A stretch of 64,000 bases of DNA from contig NW_020194557.1 in NCBI RefSeq assembly GCF_002865645.1, positions 1,178,001-1,242,000 on the forward strand, read 5' to 3'. This document shows, piece after piece, positions 45,001-56,124 of this stretch. The position numbers and the translations under genes were made by a program. The notes beneath the pieces are model-generated. The model saw nothing but the letters and a program-made list of their open reading frames with translations. It did no database searches and was not told where the DNA came from. Position 1 is the stretch's first letter, and every line of letters starts with the position of its first letter. Source of the stretch: Hyaloscypha bicolor E (taxonomy: Eukaryota; Ascomycota; Leotiomycetes; Helotiales; Hyaloscyphaceae).

Positions 45001-47565
45001 TTTTTAAAGAAATACTTAATTTTCTATAATTTATAGGTTAATTATTAATAAAGCAGGAAATATTTTAGGCTTTCTAGGCCTTTAGAATTATTAATTTAAA
45101 TTTTATAGTTATATAATTAATATAAAAATAAAATATTTAATACTTTCTTTAAAAAAATATTTATAAATTTCTTAAATTTCTTTAGTAAAACTCTTATTAG
45201 CTATTATAGCTTTATTTCTTCTAGCTATTACTTGCCTGAAATAAACTTATTCTTTTACTATAATTCTAGCTTTTTATTAATCTCGAAAAATAATATTATA
45301 AAGAAAAAATTCTTTTTCTTTTATAGATTTATCTAGAAAATAGCTAGTAAGATACTTATAATATTAATTATAGGCCTTAACTAGATCTTATAGCTTTCTT
45401 TTAGATAATATAATTTTAATATTTCTATATCTAGCTTAGAAGAAACTTCTATATTTCCTAAGGCTATTTGTATTTCTTTATAATATTAAGCTTAATTCTT
45501 TTATTATATATGGGTTTCTAAATCCGGCTTAGAAAGAAAATAAAGGAGTTTTCTTTTTATAATTTAAGGTTTCTAGAACTTATTTATAGCTATAGCTTTA
45601 TTTCTTTTATTTATATCTTTTTAGTATTAGTTACTTTTTTTAGATTTTAAATTCTTATATATAATAATTAGAATCTTATTTTAATTCTTTTTTCTAGGCT
45701 AATTATCTAGCTAGATTAACTTTCTATTCTTATAATTAATTAGAATACTAGTATTTATAAACTATTATTATTTCAAAATTATATTATATTTATCTAGCTT
45801 TATAACTAGTATAAATACTAGAACTTTCTATTTATTAATTAAAAGTATAAGCTTAATATAGTAAGTAATAGATATAGTTTACTTATTATTAAACTCTCTT
45901 ATATTATAAGGTAATATTAATTAAATAGGCTTAATATCTAGAAATTATTTAATTATTTTTATAAACTTGAAATTAATAAAAGTATATCTATTTACTCTGG
46001 TATTAATAAGAGAAGAAATCTTAATATCTAATCTATTATTACTAATTATATAAGGAAGTATAAATACTTTATTTTCTAATAGCTAGCTCAAATTAACTTC
46101 TATTATATTAATATAATATAGCTCTAAAAAGAAAACTTCTTTTAGAAGTTCTCGTTTTTCTATTTTATATCTTTAGATGGCTTACTTATAATAAATACTA
46201 TTAGCTTGGCTACTAAAACTTGCTTTATATATTTGGTTTTAAGCTCTAAATAATTCCTAAATATATAACTAAATTTATTATAGTTATAATACTTAAGATC
46301 TAAAAATTCGGGCTTTAAAGTAATAGGCTTATCTATTATTAGGGCCTTAAAAGCAGGCTTTATATAAAGAGCGCCTTCTAAGCTTGGCTTATTTATATTT
46401 TTATTAGCTTTCTTAAATACCTGGTTTTTCTTTTTATAATAAGCTCGAATTTACTAATTATTTATAATATAAATAGCCGGATTATTATAATATATAGCTA
46501 TAGCCTCTTAGAGCTTCTAGATAAGCTTATTATTTAAGTTATCTTTAAGGTTTTATAAGTTAATATTTCTATTTACTATATATTTTAGAAATAGAATATA
46601 GAACTTCTAAATAATCTAGCTTTTTTTTATAGATAGTTTCTTAAATACTTGCCAAGTATTATATTTCTTATTTAGATTACTATATAGCTTCTCTAAATAG
46701 ATATATAGTTCTCTAATAGTCTTATATATATATTAATTATTTTAGTTTAGGTAAAAAGAGATTAATATAAAAATATAGCTACTTATATAGCCGGATATAT
46801 AAATAATCTTGAGATTCTTTATTTAATAAATATTAGAGTTATTATAAAGCTTATTTTTAATCTAAACTAACTAATTATTAAAGATAATACTATTCTTAGT
46901 TATATTTTTAAAAATAGAAAAGTTAGAGAATTTAATTAAATATTTACTTTCTAGAATAAAAGAATTAGTTATTCTAGTAGGCTATATAATAAGCTTTTTA
47001 ATAATAGCTTTATTCTTTTATAAGGCTTACTTAGTTTCTTTTAGCTAATTATAATAATTTTTATTATAGATAAGAATATTATATATCTTTAGAATTAGCT
47101 TAATAATCTCTTATATAAATTCTCTAGATTTCGAAATAACTCTTAGAACTTTATTTTTAATAAGGCAAGTTCCTCTTTTTTCTTTACTTTCTAATAAAAA
47201 GTATCTTTTTTATTATAAATATTAATGAAATACTCGAATCTCTTAAAAGACTTAATAAGAGGCTCTAGTCTATTTTCTAGTAATATACTAGTAATCTCTT
47301 ATATTATAGCTTCTTCTAACTAGCCTAGTTATTTCGAAACTTACTTCTTTATATCTTTTTTAGTAATAAGGTTACTAGCTTTTTTACTTGCCTAGCTAGT
47401 CTAAAGCTTTCTTATCTAGTTATTCTAGAGCTTTCTTTTATTCTAATATTAGTTAATTAGTATAGAAATAGCTATAGTATATTATATTTATACTTATTAA
47501 AAACTAATTAGATAAGTATTATTTAAATTCTTTATAGAATTAAGAAATAAATAAGCTTTAAATTA

Positions 47566-47812
47566 TATTATAAATATAAGATCTAGAGCCTAGAAAGTAA
47601 AGTTAAACTATTTCTATTCTAATAATTTAAAGCTAAAAAAAGAAAAGAATCTCGAAAAAGCCTCAGGTCTAAATAATTATAAACTATATATAGATTTATA
47701 TACTAGCTTAAGCTCGGGGTTATATATAACTATTAGATAACTATAGATATTAGATACTTTACTAGTTCTAGTCTAATTTCTACTAGTACTATATATTATA
47801 ATAATTATAATA
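47566..47812 (-). repeat. LTR, upstream copy relative to the element's orientation
   Basis: Partner of 41827-42073; followed by the TAACT target duplication. Confidence 0.8.
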
Positions 47813-48569
47813 TAACTAAAACCTTAAAACTACTAAAATAATATAATTTTTAGAGAATATAACCTACTATACTATACTACTTTATATAATTTAAGAAGGT
47901 TTAGGCTATTCTCTATTATTACTTTCTTTTCTATTATTATTAATATCTCGAATATTATATTAGGTTATATAACTATAATAAATATAGTTATTATATACTT
48001 TATATTACTTTTCTTCCAGAATTCTTAAATACTTCTTAAAAATGCCTTAATTATTTTAGTAAATAGTATAAGAAGTTTAAATATTAACTTGGCTATTATA
48101 TTACTTAGTATAAATTATATAAATTTAGAAGAAGTAACTTATACTTATTAGATTAAAATTATATTAATAATTTCAGAAAGAAGTAAAATATTAAAAATAA
48201 TAGTAATATAGGAACTCTTAATTATAATATCTAAAAGTTCTAAATTATTAATATTAAAGATATACTTTTACTAAGGGCTATTATTAATAACTAAGGGCTA
48301 GAGCTTATTCTTTTCTATATAAAAAAAGTACTAAATATTATTAGAGATATTTATATAAGTTCAGATAACTAGATCTTATTAAGCTTAGGCTATTATTATA
48401 TATATATAAAGTATTATATATAAAATATATATAGAAAAAGAAAGTATATAAATATATATATATATAAGAAAATTAGAGAGAGGATTGGGAGCTAAGAGCC
48501 TATTTTATAGATATCTGGGGCTAAAAATAACTCAAATAGAAGCCTAAATAATTCAGATTAAGCTATAAA

Positions 48570-48815
48570 TCAAGCTATAAATCATATAGTTATTTGGTAT
48601 AGTTCAGATAATACAAGTAAAATAATTAGTTAGGGCCTTAGAAATAAGGCTATAAAGCTGTGAATTATATAGTTATTCAGTATAGTTCAGACTATAGGGC
48701 TAAAATAATTGGCTGGGGCCTTAGAAATAGTTATATGAAGCTGTAAATCATATAGTTGTTTAGTATAGTTCAGATAATGGGGTCAAAATAATTAGGTATA
48801 GCCTTAGAAATATGG
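48570..48815. repeat. Three ~83-bp subterminal tandem repeats of the 9.7-kb element
   Basis: Units share AAGCTRTRAATYATATAGTT, TAGTATAGTTCAGA, AAAATAATT and GCCTTAGAAATA in the same order. Such repeats near a TIR are often transposase binding sites. Confidence 0.7.
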
Positions 48816-48854
48816 CGAAAATGGCGAAAATCAGGCATTGACCCTTTTGGTCGC

Positions 48855-49205
48855 TATAGTCAACCAGATTTAGGGCTTGGTGGCTGCGGCCACTGGAAAA
48901 AATATGGCAATGCATTATTCATGATTCATGACTGGAGCGGATAGAACAATATTAATTTTCCCGTCTCTGATTAGAACCCTTGGATTCGTTATTATCTGTC
49001 CTCTTAATCTTCGCTTCCTTGGTCTGGCTGGTAGTGTGTAACCCCTTTGGTAGGGAAAGGAATAGTATATTTGAGTTGGTGCATTCTAAGAGCCAAACGT
49101 TGATCTCCACTCGCCGAAGTTCTGATGTGTCTTGACCACGATCCCTGAGCGTGCTGGTCCATCCGCGTTATCCTTCATACGGGGATATTGTCTTTCCGGC
49201 TCTGG
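48855..49205. other. Intergenic between transposon and STAND-type gene
   Basis: Ordinary composition, no feature seen. Confidence 0.4.
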
Positions 49206-50203
49206 TCATGGCTGGCCCTCAGGAGAAGTGGAGGAATTCCTAGCATCTTCCCACCACGGGACCTCCTGGTCTGTTGAAACATTCACCGTAACAGGATCCC
49301 AACCGCTCACCTTCGTCAAATTCCCTCCGTCTTCATCCTCGGTCCACATTTGGGTCTGGGAATTTCTACCAGCTTTTGACTGGGCAGGTTCCACCTTCCA
49401 TTCCTCGTTTCCCCATCCTTGCTTGCTCTCCTCGCCATTCCATTTCTCACCCTCCTTCCACTTCTCCTTCTCCTCCCATCGTTGGGTCTTCCACCCTTGG
49501 TCTTCCCATTTGTCGTCTTCCCATCTCTCGCCATCATTAGATGTATCGTGGGATTTCCATCTCTGGTCGTCGTTCCATTTTTCGTCCTCCTTCCATACCA
49601 CTCTTCCATTCTCCGTTTTGATATTGATCCTGTGGAACAAAATCTAACTGCTTCGTCGTATCAGGATGGCTGGGAATGTCCTTCTGGTCTTCATTGCCCT
49701 TCCGATCTCTCGATGAAAGGTGAAGCTCTCTGTGACCATTGTGAATTTCTTTTCTCGTCATTCTCTGTTTGAACTTACAAGCTCTTCAACTGAAGGGACA
49801 GCAACAGCGTGGTTTTGTTGGACTCTGGACTAGAACGCATCTTTTGCAACTCCGTCCGGGTTAATGACCAAAATAACCCAACCATTGACTTGTTTATCGA
49901 GCCTTGCGATGCAGACCGCCTGATATCTTTGCATTTTGCTTTGATTGCTTTTAGCGTTGCGTAGCAGGTGTTCAATGTGCTGATCAAATGTTTATCATCT
50001 AGTGGTGCTGCGAGTGTCGATTTCCCTTCAACATACTTCTCGAGGCTATTTATTACTAAACTCAACGATTGAAGCTCTGCAGCTAGAGTCTCTAGTTTCG
50101 AGAAAGCTTTGTAATCCTGCGCGAGGCTGTTTAAGGAAACGAACGTTGCCTGAACCAGGGTCCCCAAGGCTATGGCACTGGCGGTGATGGAGAGGGGGTC
50201 CAT
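49206..50203 (-). CDS. STAND N-terminal-domain protein with Trp/Lys/Glu-rich tail
   Basis: Exon 1 begins at the ATG at 50203 (MDPLSITASAIALGTLVQAT) and runs to about 49785. It encodes the helical fungal NLR N-terminal domain: YKAFSKLETLAAELQSLSLV, LISTLNTCYATLKAIKAKC, then MVGLFWSLTRTELQKMRSS, the hydrophobic heptad pattern of death-inducing fold domains. A donor GTAAGT lies near 49780. The following sequence, in other frames down to 49206, is a low-complexity tract dominated by W-K-x-E/D units (KWEDQGWKTQRWEEKEKW) and ends EVPWWEDARNSSTSPEGQP. One or more introns are needed to join the parts and their exact limits are unresolved. No NTPase is present, so this is a stand-alone signalling domain or a truncated receptor. 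Confidence 0.6.
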
Positions 50204-50367
50204 TTGCACTAAAATTCAACTTTTCTTCTCAGCGTTCCGCACTTGCTGTGAAGTAAACCGAGATCGATCAGCAATCAAAGACATTGGGGTGCGTGATATG
50301 CAGGAAGGCAAGACAGATGGGGGATGCAGGGTGTCATAGCGTTTCAGTAGATTAGCATCGTAAAATG

Positions 50368-50995
50368 GGGAAAATGTAAAACGACCCCCCACCCCCCCCC
50401 CCCGGGTGTCGATGAGGGGTGTCGATTGGAATTTGGGGTGTCGATAAACTTGTAATTAGCTACCTAAGCTCTTCAAAAATCTTAGGTTATATTTTTTAAT
50501 ATAAGTATAAGCTAGTATATTATAACCCTAGTATTATAATTACGTACTTTCTAACTTATAATAAAAAGATTTCTTAAAATAGAATTTTAATTTAAGGAAG
50601 TTTATATACTAATTAATTAGGTTCTAGTTTTTGAACCCTATAAGGCCCTATAAAATAGGGGCTTATAGGGCTCTTATATTTGGTTTTAGGGACTTATTCG
50701 CTAAATTTCTAGGCTTTCTTAAGCTTATCTTTAGGCTATAAAATATAAAATTTTTGATTTCTTTAATTAAAAGAGCTATTACTAATCTAAAGTCTATAAA
50801 AAGCTTATATTTAAATAGTACTTAATTAGCGCTATAATAAAATAAAATAAGTATTAAATTATATTAATTCCTTATAAAATTGAATTAAATTATAGAAATA
50901 GCCAAAGTTTTGGTGTTCCTGTCCGAGCGCCTCTACTTTAGGTTAGTTCGGCCCCCAATCGACACCCGGGGGGGGGGGTCGTTTTACATTTTCCC
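50368..50995. mobile_element. 628-bp TIR element enclosing a gypsy integrase fragment
   Basis: Inverted ends start GGGAAAATGTAAAACGACC and continue into a C-run and GGGTGTCGAT. Flanks GTAAAATG (50360-50367 and 50996-51003) form an 8-bp duplication; 9 or 10 bp are also compatible. The interior is AT-rich with a retrotransposon integrase tail. Confidence 0.85.
50480..50900 (-). pseudogene. Gypsy integrase C-terminal fragment inside the TIR element
   Basis: On the minus strand, through stops: KFYIL, SPISPYFIGPYRVQKLEPN, LVYKLP, IFLL and VRKY, the GPY/F module that ends Ty3/gypsy integrases. RIP-degraded. Confidence 0.7.
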
Positions 50996-51010
50996 GTAAA
51001 ATGGTTCTTC

Positions 51011-54000
51011 TTATCTGTTCCGCCTCGGCAAGTCGAGCCGAAAATACCTCCAACCCCACTCAACCACAATCCTGCCCACTAGTTCGGTAGCTACACCGTT
51101 AAAGATAGTCCTGCCCATAGCCGTTTCCCATCCATATATCCAGCTCCGAGACAACAAGTACCTCGCCATCAGCGGAAGGCCAGCTAAACCATACAAAGCG
51201 CAGCCGATCGGAATCCATATCAACCAGCGTCGCGGAAACTGGTACGATGGTTCGATGTCGAGCCTCGTCGGCTGCTCTGTGGCCTCTAGGTCTTCGACCG
51301 AAATTTTATCGAGGGATTTTGCAAGCCGCTCGTATCGAACTCGCTCAGCCACGGCCTCTAGTCGCGGAACATCGATCAGGTAATATAAGGCGCGCCTGCC
51401 GCGGAAGAACGCCGAAGACATGGTGATCCGTGCATGGGGCATAACCATTTGAGTGAATTTGTAATACCAACTAAGTCCCGGAATCGTTGCCATCCACTGC
51501 ATGAGCGGAGTGCCTTTGAGCGGATCGACGTGCGACCAGCAGGGATCTCGGTATAATGAGACTGCTGCATAAGCCCAAACTACTCCTATGGTAATACCGA
51601 TTGGGATTCGTAGACTACCTTGCAGGCTTTCAGCAATTGGTCTCCTGTATCTTGGCTTCAGTCCATCTGGAGTATCTAAGGTTGCGAGTTAGCGGCGGCC
51701 TAGACGAAGCCGGCAGAAGCCTTACCACAACTTAAAACGCAGATACGGTCGGTGATAATGCTCCCAGGTTCCAAATCCACAATATCTCCGCCAGCGTTCG
51801 ATTGGATACCTCTGGTGGTAGATTGCAATTCCCATGTCAACGGGCAGATGAAATTTAACCGCATTCGAGCATCTACATCGTTTTCCTTATCAGATAGAAA
51901 GCAGCACGCCCCGAGGTTTGTTCGTGCGTGTATAAGAATACAAAGTGTAGATCCTGCTGGCACGCGACGTAAATTTTCCAACGAATTGGGGTTCAAGAAG
52001 ACAGATATCGTGTTGACACCTTTCTCATTGTTAGGCAAATGTGTCGTGCGCAAAAGGCTCGGGCTTGAGAAAATTGTTCCGTTCAGAGTTTCTACGCTGG
52101 ACTGTGTCATCACCGCCTCCAGATTAGAATTTCGTAGGGAAAAACTCAGTCCACCGATCTTATCCAGTCCGCTGCAGTCCCATCTCATGGTCCCGAACTC
52201 TAGATCCAATGATCCAGTTGGGAATCGAGGCATCCAGTCATTATTGTTACACATTGGCGTATTTGGAGGAAAAGACGTGAATATCATTGACAACGGCAAG
52301 GATGCTTGTGACAGATACACTGCCAGCATCCGCTCAGCCGAGCTTCGTGTTTTTTGGTCGTCGTATGCCGGCACCCTCTTATCTTCGCCGGCGTCTGACT
52401 TGTGTGATCGCATTTGCGGATCAAGAATTTCTTGTGCGCTTAAACCGAGCAGGACGGCGAGGAGACCGTGCAAATCATCCGGTATGCTTGTCCTTCTGGA
52501 CGCGAGATCATTCCATATCTGGACAAAGAGTGCCGGTTCCTGTGGCGATGAGCCATGGACGCTTCTGTTTAGTAAGTCTGGCATATCATTGAGTCCATCA
52601 AGAAATTCTCTCATGAGAGCTTTGACGAAGGTCCGTGGCGGCTTCCGAACAACACCACCGGCGTTGAGCAATGACAGGTGTTTCGGGTTGACCCACCCAT
52701 CCATCAAGAGGAAAGTTGTCTGGCGTGACAGCGAGCCTTCCTGGTACGTCCAACTGCGTGTCATCCACGGACAGCTCATTAGCTCTGCTGCAAGTGAGAG
52801 CCCAGTTTCTGTCTGTACTGAGAGCTCTCTGACTGACTGATCGATTACCAAGACTTGCATTGCCATGGAGTATACTAGAGCCATGCTGTCGATTGCCTTC
52901 CTTTGAAGACGTTTTTCGTCCGGCGCTGGGTTGGCTGGAATGCATAGTGTGTCTATCCACAGGTATATTGTAGACGTGTCTTCGCCAGTGGCACCGAGAA
53001 CGACACGCTCTAATGCATTTTGAAGCCAGAACCAGCCTTTTAAACCATAGTAGAGGGGAAGCAGTGATATATCGCCTTCGAGCCAGTCAGTGGTTTCCGT
53101 TAGATCTCTACCACCATCGCGATTGCCATAAGATATGTCGTGCTTGTTGGCCTTTGCTCCATACAATTTCTGCCTGCAGGAACGAGCGCTCCGATAGAGG
53201 AAGTCTAGCTGGCACTGCGGAAGCGTATTTTCCGAGAAATTGCCAAGACCACCAGACCACACATGAGAGATGGCGATATATGGTTTGCCATAAGCATGCT
53301 CTACGACTTCAATGTCAATATGAGCGCTCGGGCTGTCGTCTCTCGGCCGTAGTCGAATAAGTGGAATGCCGCCCCGAGAGATTATCGAAGATAAATCATC
53401 AAGTCGCCTGCCATCAACGCCGCGAAAAGCACAATCTGTCTTACTGCAGCTCGTTGCATGCTTTGTCTGATAGGTCGCATATTCGACGTCGTAGACTGTG
53501 CAGGGCCCGGCGGGTGGACATTCACCGTGGCCAGCGTGACGTACATGCGGTATACCAGACATGTAGTACAGCTGAATGGGTGAGAGCTTTTGAGCGTAGA
53601 CACGTGTCCAGTACGGGCACCAACCAGCCCCTATCAGTCGATGCTCCGGCCATTGAGCCCCCGTACGTCGACGGAATTCATAGAATCGCGACGTTCTTCG
53701 AGGGGATACTGACCATAGAAGCGCCCAAATCGAGAAACCGATAGTCCAGCAGGGCGGCTCGAACGTCTCAAGCAGGGCCACACATTGGAAAAACGCGGAC
53801 GTAGCGTGTTGATTTCCGCGAAACAGGTCCTGAAGAAGCTGCTGAAATACCTTATCCCTGTCGAATAACCACTTCTTGCTCCAGCCGCAAGATTCATTCA
53901 ACCTCCTCAGTGTGATGACTCGTAATCCAGGGTCCAAGGTGCCAGTGGTGACGAAGTCGCGAACGTCAAAGCTCTCACCGACGAGCTCGCGAAGAACGCG

Positions 54001-54210
54001 TAGGTAGATGCCTGCCTGCGCAAGCACAGCAATCTCGAGCATATCGTTTGATTCAGCCATTTTCAAAAACAAATAATCAATGATGGAAGACGGGAAGTCA
54101 ACAGAAAAGGCTTCTGGAGGCACATATCGTGCCAAGTTCGCGTCAGTGCAGAAAAACGGAACCTCGATGCCCGCTTGCGCAGGGTCATCAGGATATGGAA
54201 GAAAGTCCAT
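51011..54210 (-). CDS. Large HET-domain protein with C-terminal membrane segments
   Basis: Exons 54210-51726 and 51675-51011 on the minus strand with a 50-bp phase-1 intron (GTAAGG...CCTTAG, branch GCTAAC); 1,049 aa. The N-terminal 300 residues hold a Cys-rich stretch (HAGHGECPPAGPCTVYD ... CSKTDC). The HET blocks follow: KPYIAISHVWSGGLGN, IYLWIDTLCIPANP, then AMQVLVID and ELMSCPWMTRSWTYQEG. The intron joins the main body to a tail with two hydrophobic segments (RIPIGITIGVVWAYAAVSLY and WLIWIPIGCALYGLAGLPL), so the protein may be membrane-bound, a less common HET architecture. Intact. Role in non-self recognition or cell death is inferred from the domain. Confidence 0.9.
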
Positions 54211-55142
54211 CGCAGGAAACTAGGCTGCACGCAGAGCGGAGGTGTTAGTCGAGCGTTAGAAGTAGCCGATATTAAAGAGTCTCTTTCGCAATACGTCACG
54301 AGTATTCATGCCGAAAAAATACGCTGCCGGGGCGGCGGTAGTGCATTTTGCCGGTCACGTGATTACGCTTTACTATTTATAAATGTTGAAATTAGGGCCC
54401 GAGGCCCCTAATGGGCTTAGTAAGCCCCGGAACGGAACGCCATGGGGCTGTGCACTATGGGGATTAGTACCCTGTACAGCTGGAATGCCCTGTATAGCTG
54501 GAATGCCCTGTATAGCTGGAATACCCTGTACAGCTGGAATCGGTTCAGCTGGCATAGGGTAACTAGTGCATGTGATTTAGGGGGTTCAGGGCTATATATA
54601 TGGGCTACTTTCCACTGTAGAACAGCAGTCAATTCAGTACGTTTTACTTGATTTACATTGCAAGCACGTGACCCTAGCTTTATTATTAAGCTAGTTCAAC
54701 AATAAATAGCTAAAGTTAAGACTAACGATACTAGCCGCCGCGCCGTGACTTGATACAGTCTAAGAGCTAAATATTATAGTCGTTTGCAAAATCAGCTTCG
54801 TTTCCTTTCGGCTAAAAAAATTCTAAGTATAAACTATATTAGTATAATACTCACATTGCTTAGTACAGTGAACTTCGAAACCGGCTTGGCTTGGTAGTTT
54901 ATTATGTCGAGAATAATAGTCACTCCTCACGTGAGATTAGTTATCATGGCGCTATATCTTCAAGCTATAGAGCTCACTTTGTAAACCAGTTCAAGACCAT
55001 TTGACAGTTTGCTCATTGGCCTGAAACTGTACTTTTGTTTTCCTATTATCACTTTCTAAGAGACGTAACAAGCATGCTGGAAACAGTCTGCTTCTTTCCC
55101 CTTTATCTCTACTAATAATGCCATCTTCACTCTATGTGCTTG
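54211..55142. other. Gene-free stretch with an 18-bp tandem repeat and transposon debris
   Basis: Apart from the tandem repeat listed next, the stretch contains AT-rich sequence with CACGTGA motifs near 54355 and 54665 and no supported gene. Confidence 0.4.
54470..54541. repeat. 18-bp tandem repeat, four copies
   Basis: Units are CCCTGTAYAGCTGGAATG with single transitions, followed by a partial copy. Both strands are open across it: LYSWNA on plus, IPAVQG on minus. No start or larger gene encloses it. Confidence 0.75.
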
Positions 55143-55430
55143 TTAATAGTTGATTTCGTTGGAAAATTGTAGCCGCTCATCAGATTGAATTTGGCCAGGA
55201 GTAATATTGCGGTTGTTGATTACTGAGGATCGGTGATGGCTTTTAAGATACCACATAGAATGAGAAGGCTTGAAGTTGTAGTGGGTTGTTGGCGTACAGG
55301 TATGTGGATTTTTGATTGTAACTCGTATGCCCTTTTTCATGCCGGATGCTCGAATTCTGAACTTGCAGCTATTGTCCTTACAAAGCAATACAAATCGTTG
55401 ACTGTCTGATTTAGGGGGAGGTTCAGTCAT
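55143..55430 (-). mobile_element. Mutator-like transposase N-terminal fragment
   Basis: A 95-codon frame reads FVLLCKDNSCKFRIRAS, then VTIKNPHTCTPTTH, the C-x-C ... H-x-C zinc-binding N-terminal domain of MULE/FAR1 transposases. The catalytic domain is missing. It may be the relic of the autonomous partner of a MITE such as that at 23869, but that link is untested. Confidence 0.65.
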
Positions 55431-56124
55431 TTGCCGAAATTTTAATTATTTTCAGGAAACCAAGTTAGCTATTCCCCGGCCCAATGACTCTTTCGTAAAT
55501 AATCAAGGAACTTAAACAGGTTGAAGTAGGCTCACGAACCTAGAAGCCACCACTTCACAGGGGCTGGTAATACTGGAGCTACGATTTGATTTGAAATTCC
55601 TCAATTTTCAATACCTATCCAGAGCTTAATATAAGGTATAGCATTTCACTCTCCCAACTCAACGCCCTCTTCAAATTAATATTAAAGTCGGTAACCAAGT
55701 TCCCAGACATCTTTTTCTGGGATGCTTGGGGTCTGTAGAGAATCCCACGAAGTGCCACTTTCTATACGAACCTCGACTTCGGCTAATGAGCCTGGACGGG
55801 TGCTTTAACACGAGCCTCGCTAAGGCTCAAGAGAAGCTTTTGAAGTGGGCAGTTAGTACTACGGCAGCCCGAACGCCCAGGCTTCGGGAACTCCGGATGC
55901 TTATACAATTAAGATCGAGGAGTATAATACTAGGCAGTTGGCCTACGGGGGAAAAGCAAGCTTGAGTTTCATTTCTAATTAAGGACCTGGACTTGAGCAT
56001 AATACTACGAATCGTACACAGCTACTTCTTTGCTATATTGTGATCCCTCCTATTGCCCTCTCAACAGCCCTAGGGTTGTTACACTCGTAAAGGTGGTCTA
56101 TAATGTAAGAAAGAACGCTTTTAA
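55431..56124. other. Gene-free stretch
   Basis: No supported gene; an 80-codon plus frame at 55726 has no recognisable content. Confidence 0.4.

Larger units (their letters stand above)
41827..47812 (-). mobile_element. Nested 6.0-kb Ty3/gypsy-like LTR retrotransposon, RIP-degraded
   Basis: Two direct repeats of 247 bp (41827-42073 and 47566-47812) are the LTRs. A 5-bp target duplication TAACT lies just outside (41822-41826 and 47813-47817). LTR ends read TA...TA where TG...CA is normal, which RIP of both dinucleotides would produce. Internal protein is readable only in patches on the minus strand, for example an integrase zinc-finger-like and KTR region near 43290-43450. All frames are broken. 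Confidence 0.8.
39156..48854. mobile_element. 9.7-kb TIR transposon with a nested LTR retrotransposon, RIP-degraded
   Basis: Perfect 19-bp inverted ends GCGACCAAAAGGGTCAATG at 39156 and, complemented, ending at 48854, with TA immediately outside (39154-39155 and 48855-48856). Removing the nested 6.0-kb retroelement leaves an ancestral element of about 3.7 kb. It carries an integrase-type transposase pseudogene at its left and subterminal tandem repeats at its right. The 9.7 kb contain no intact gene. Confidence 0.85.
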
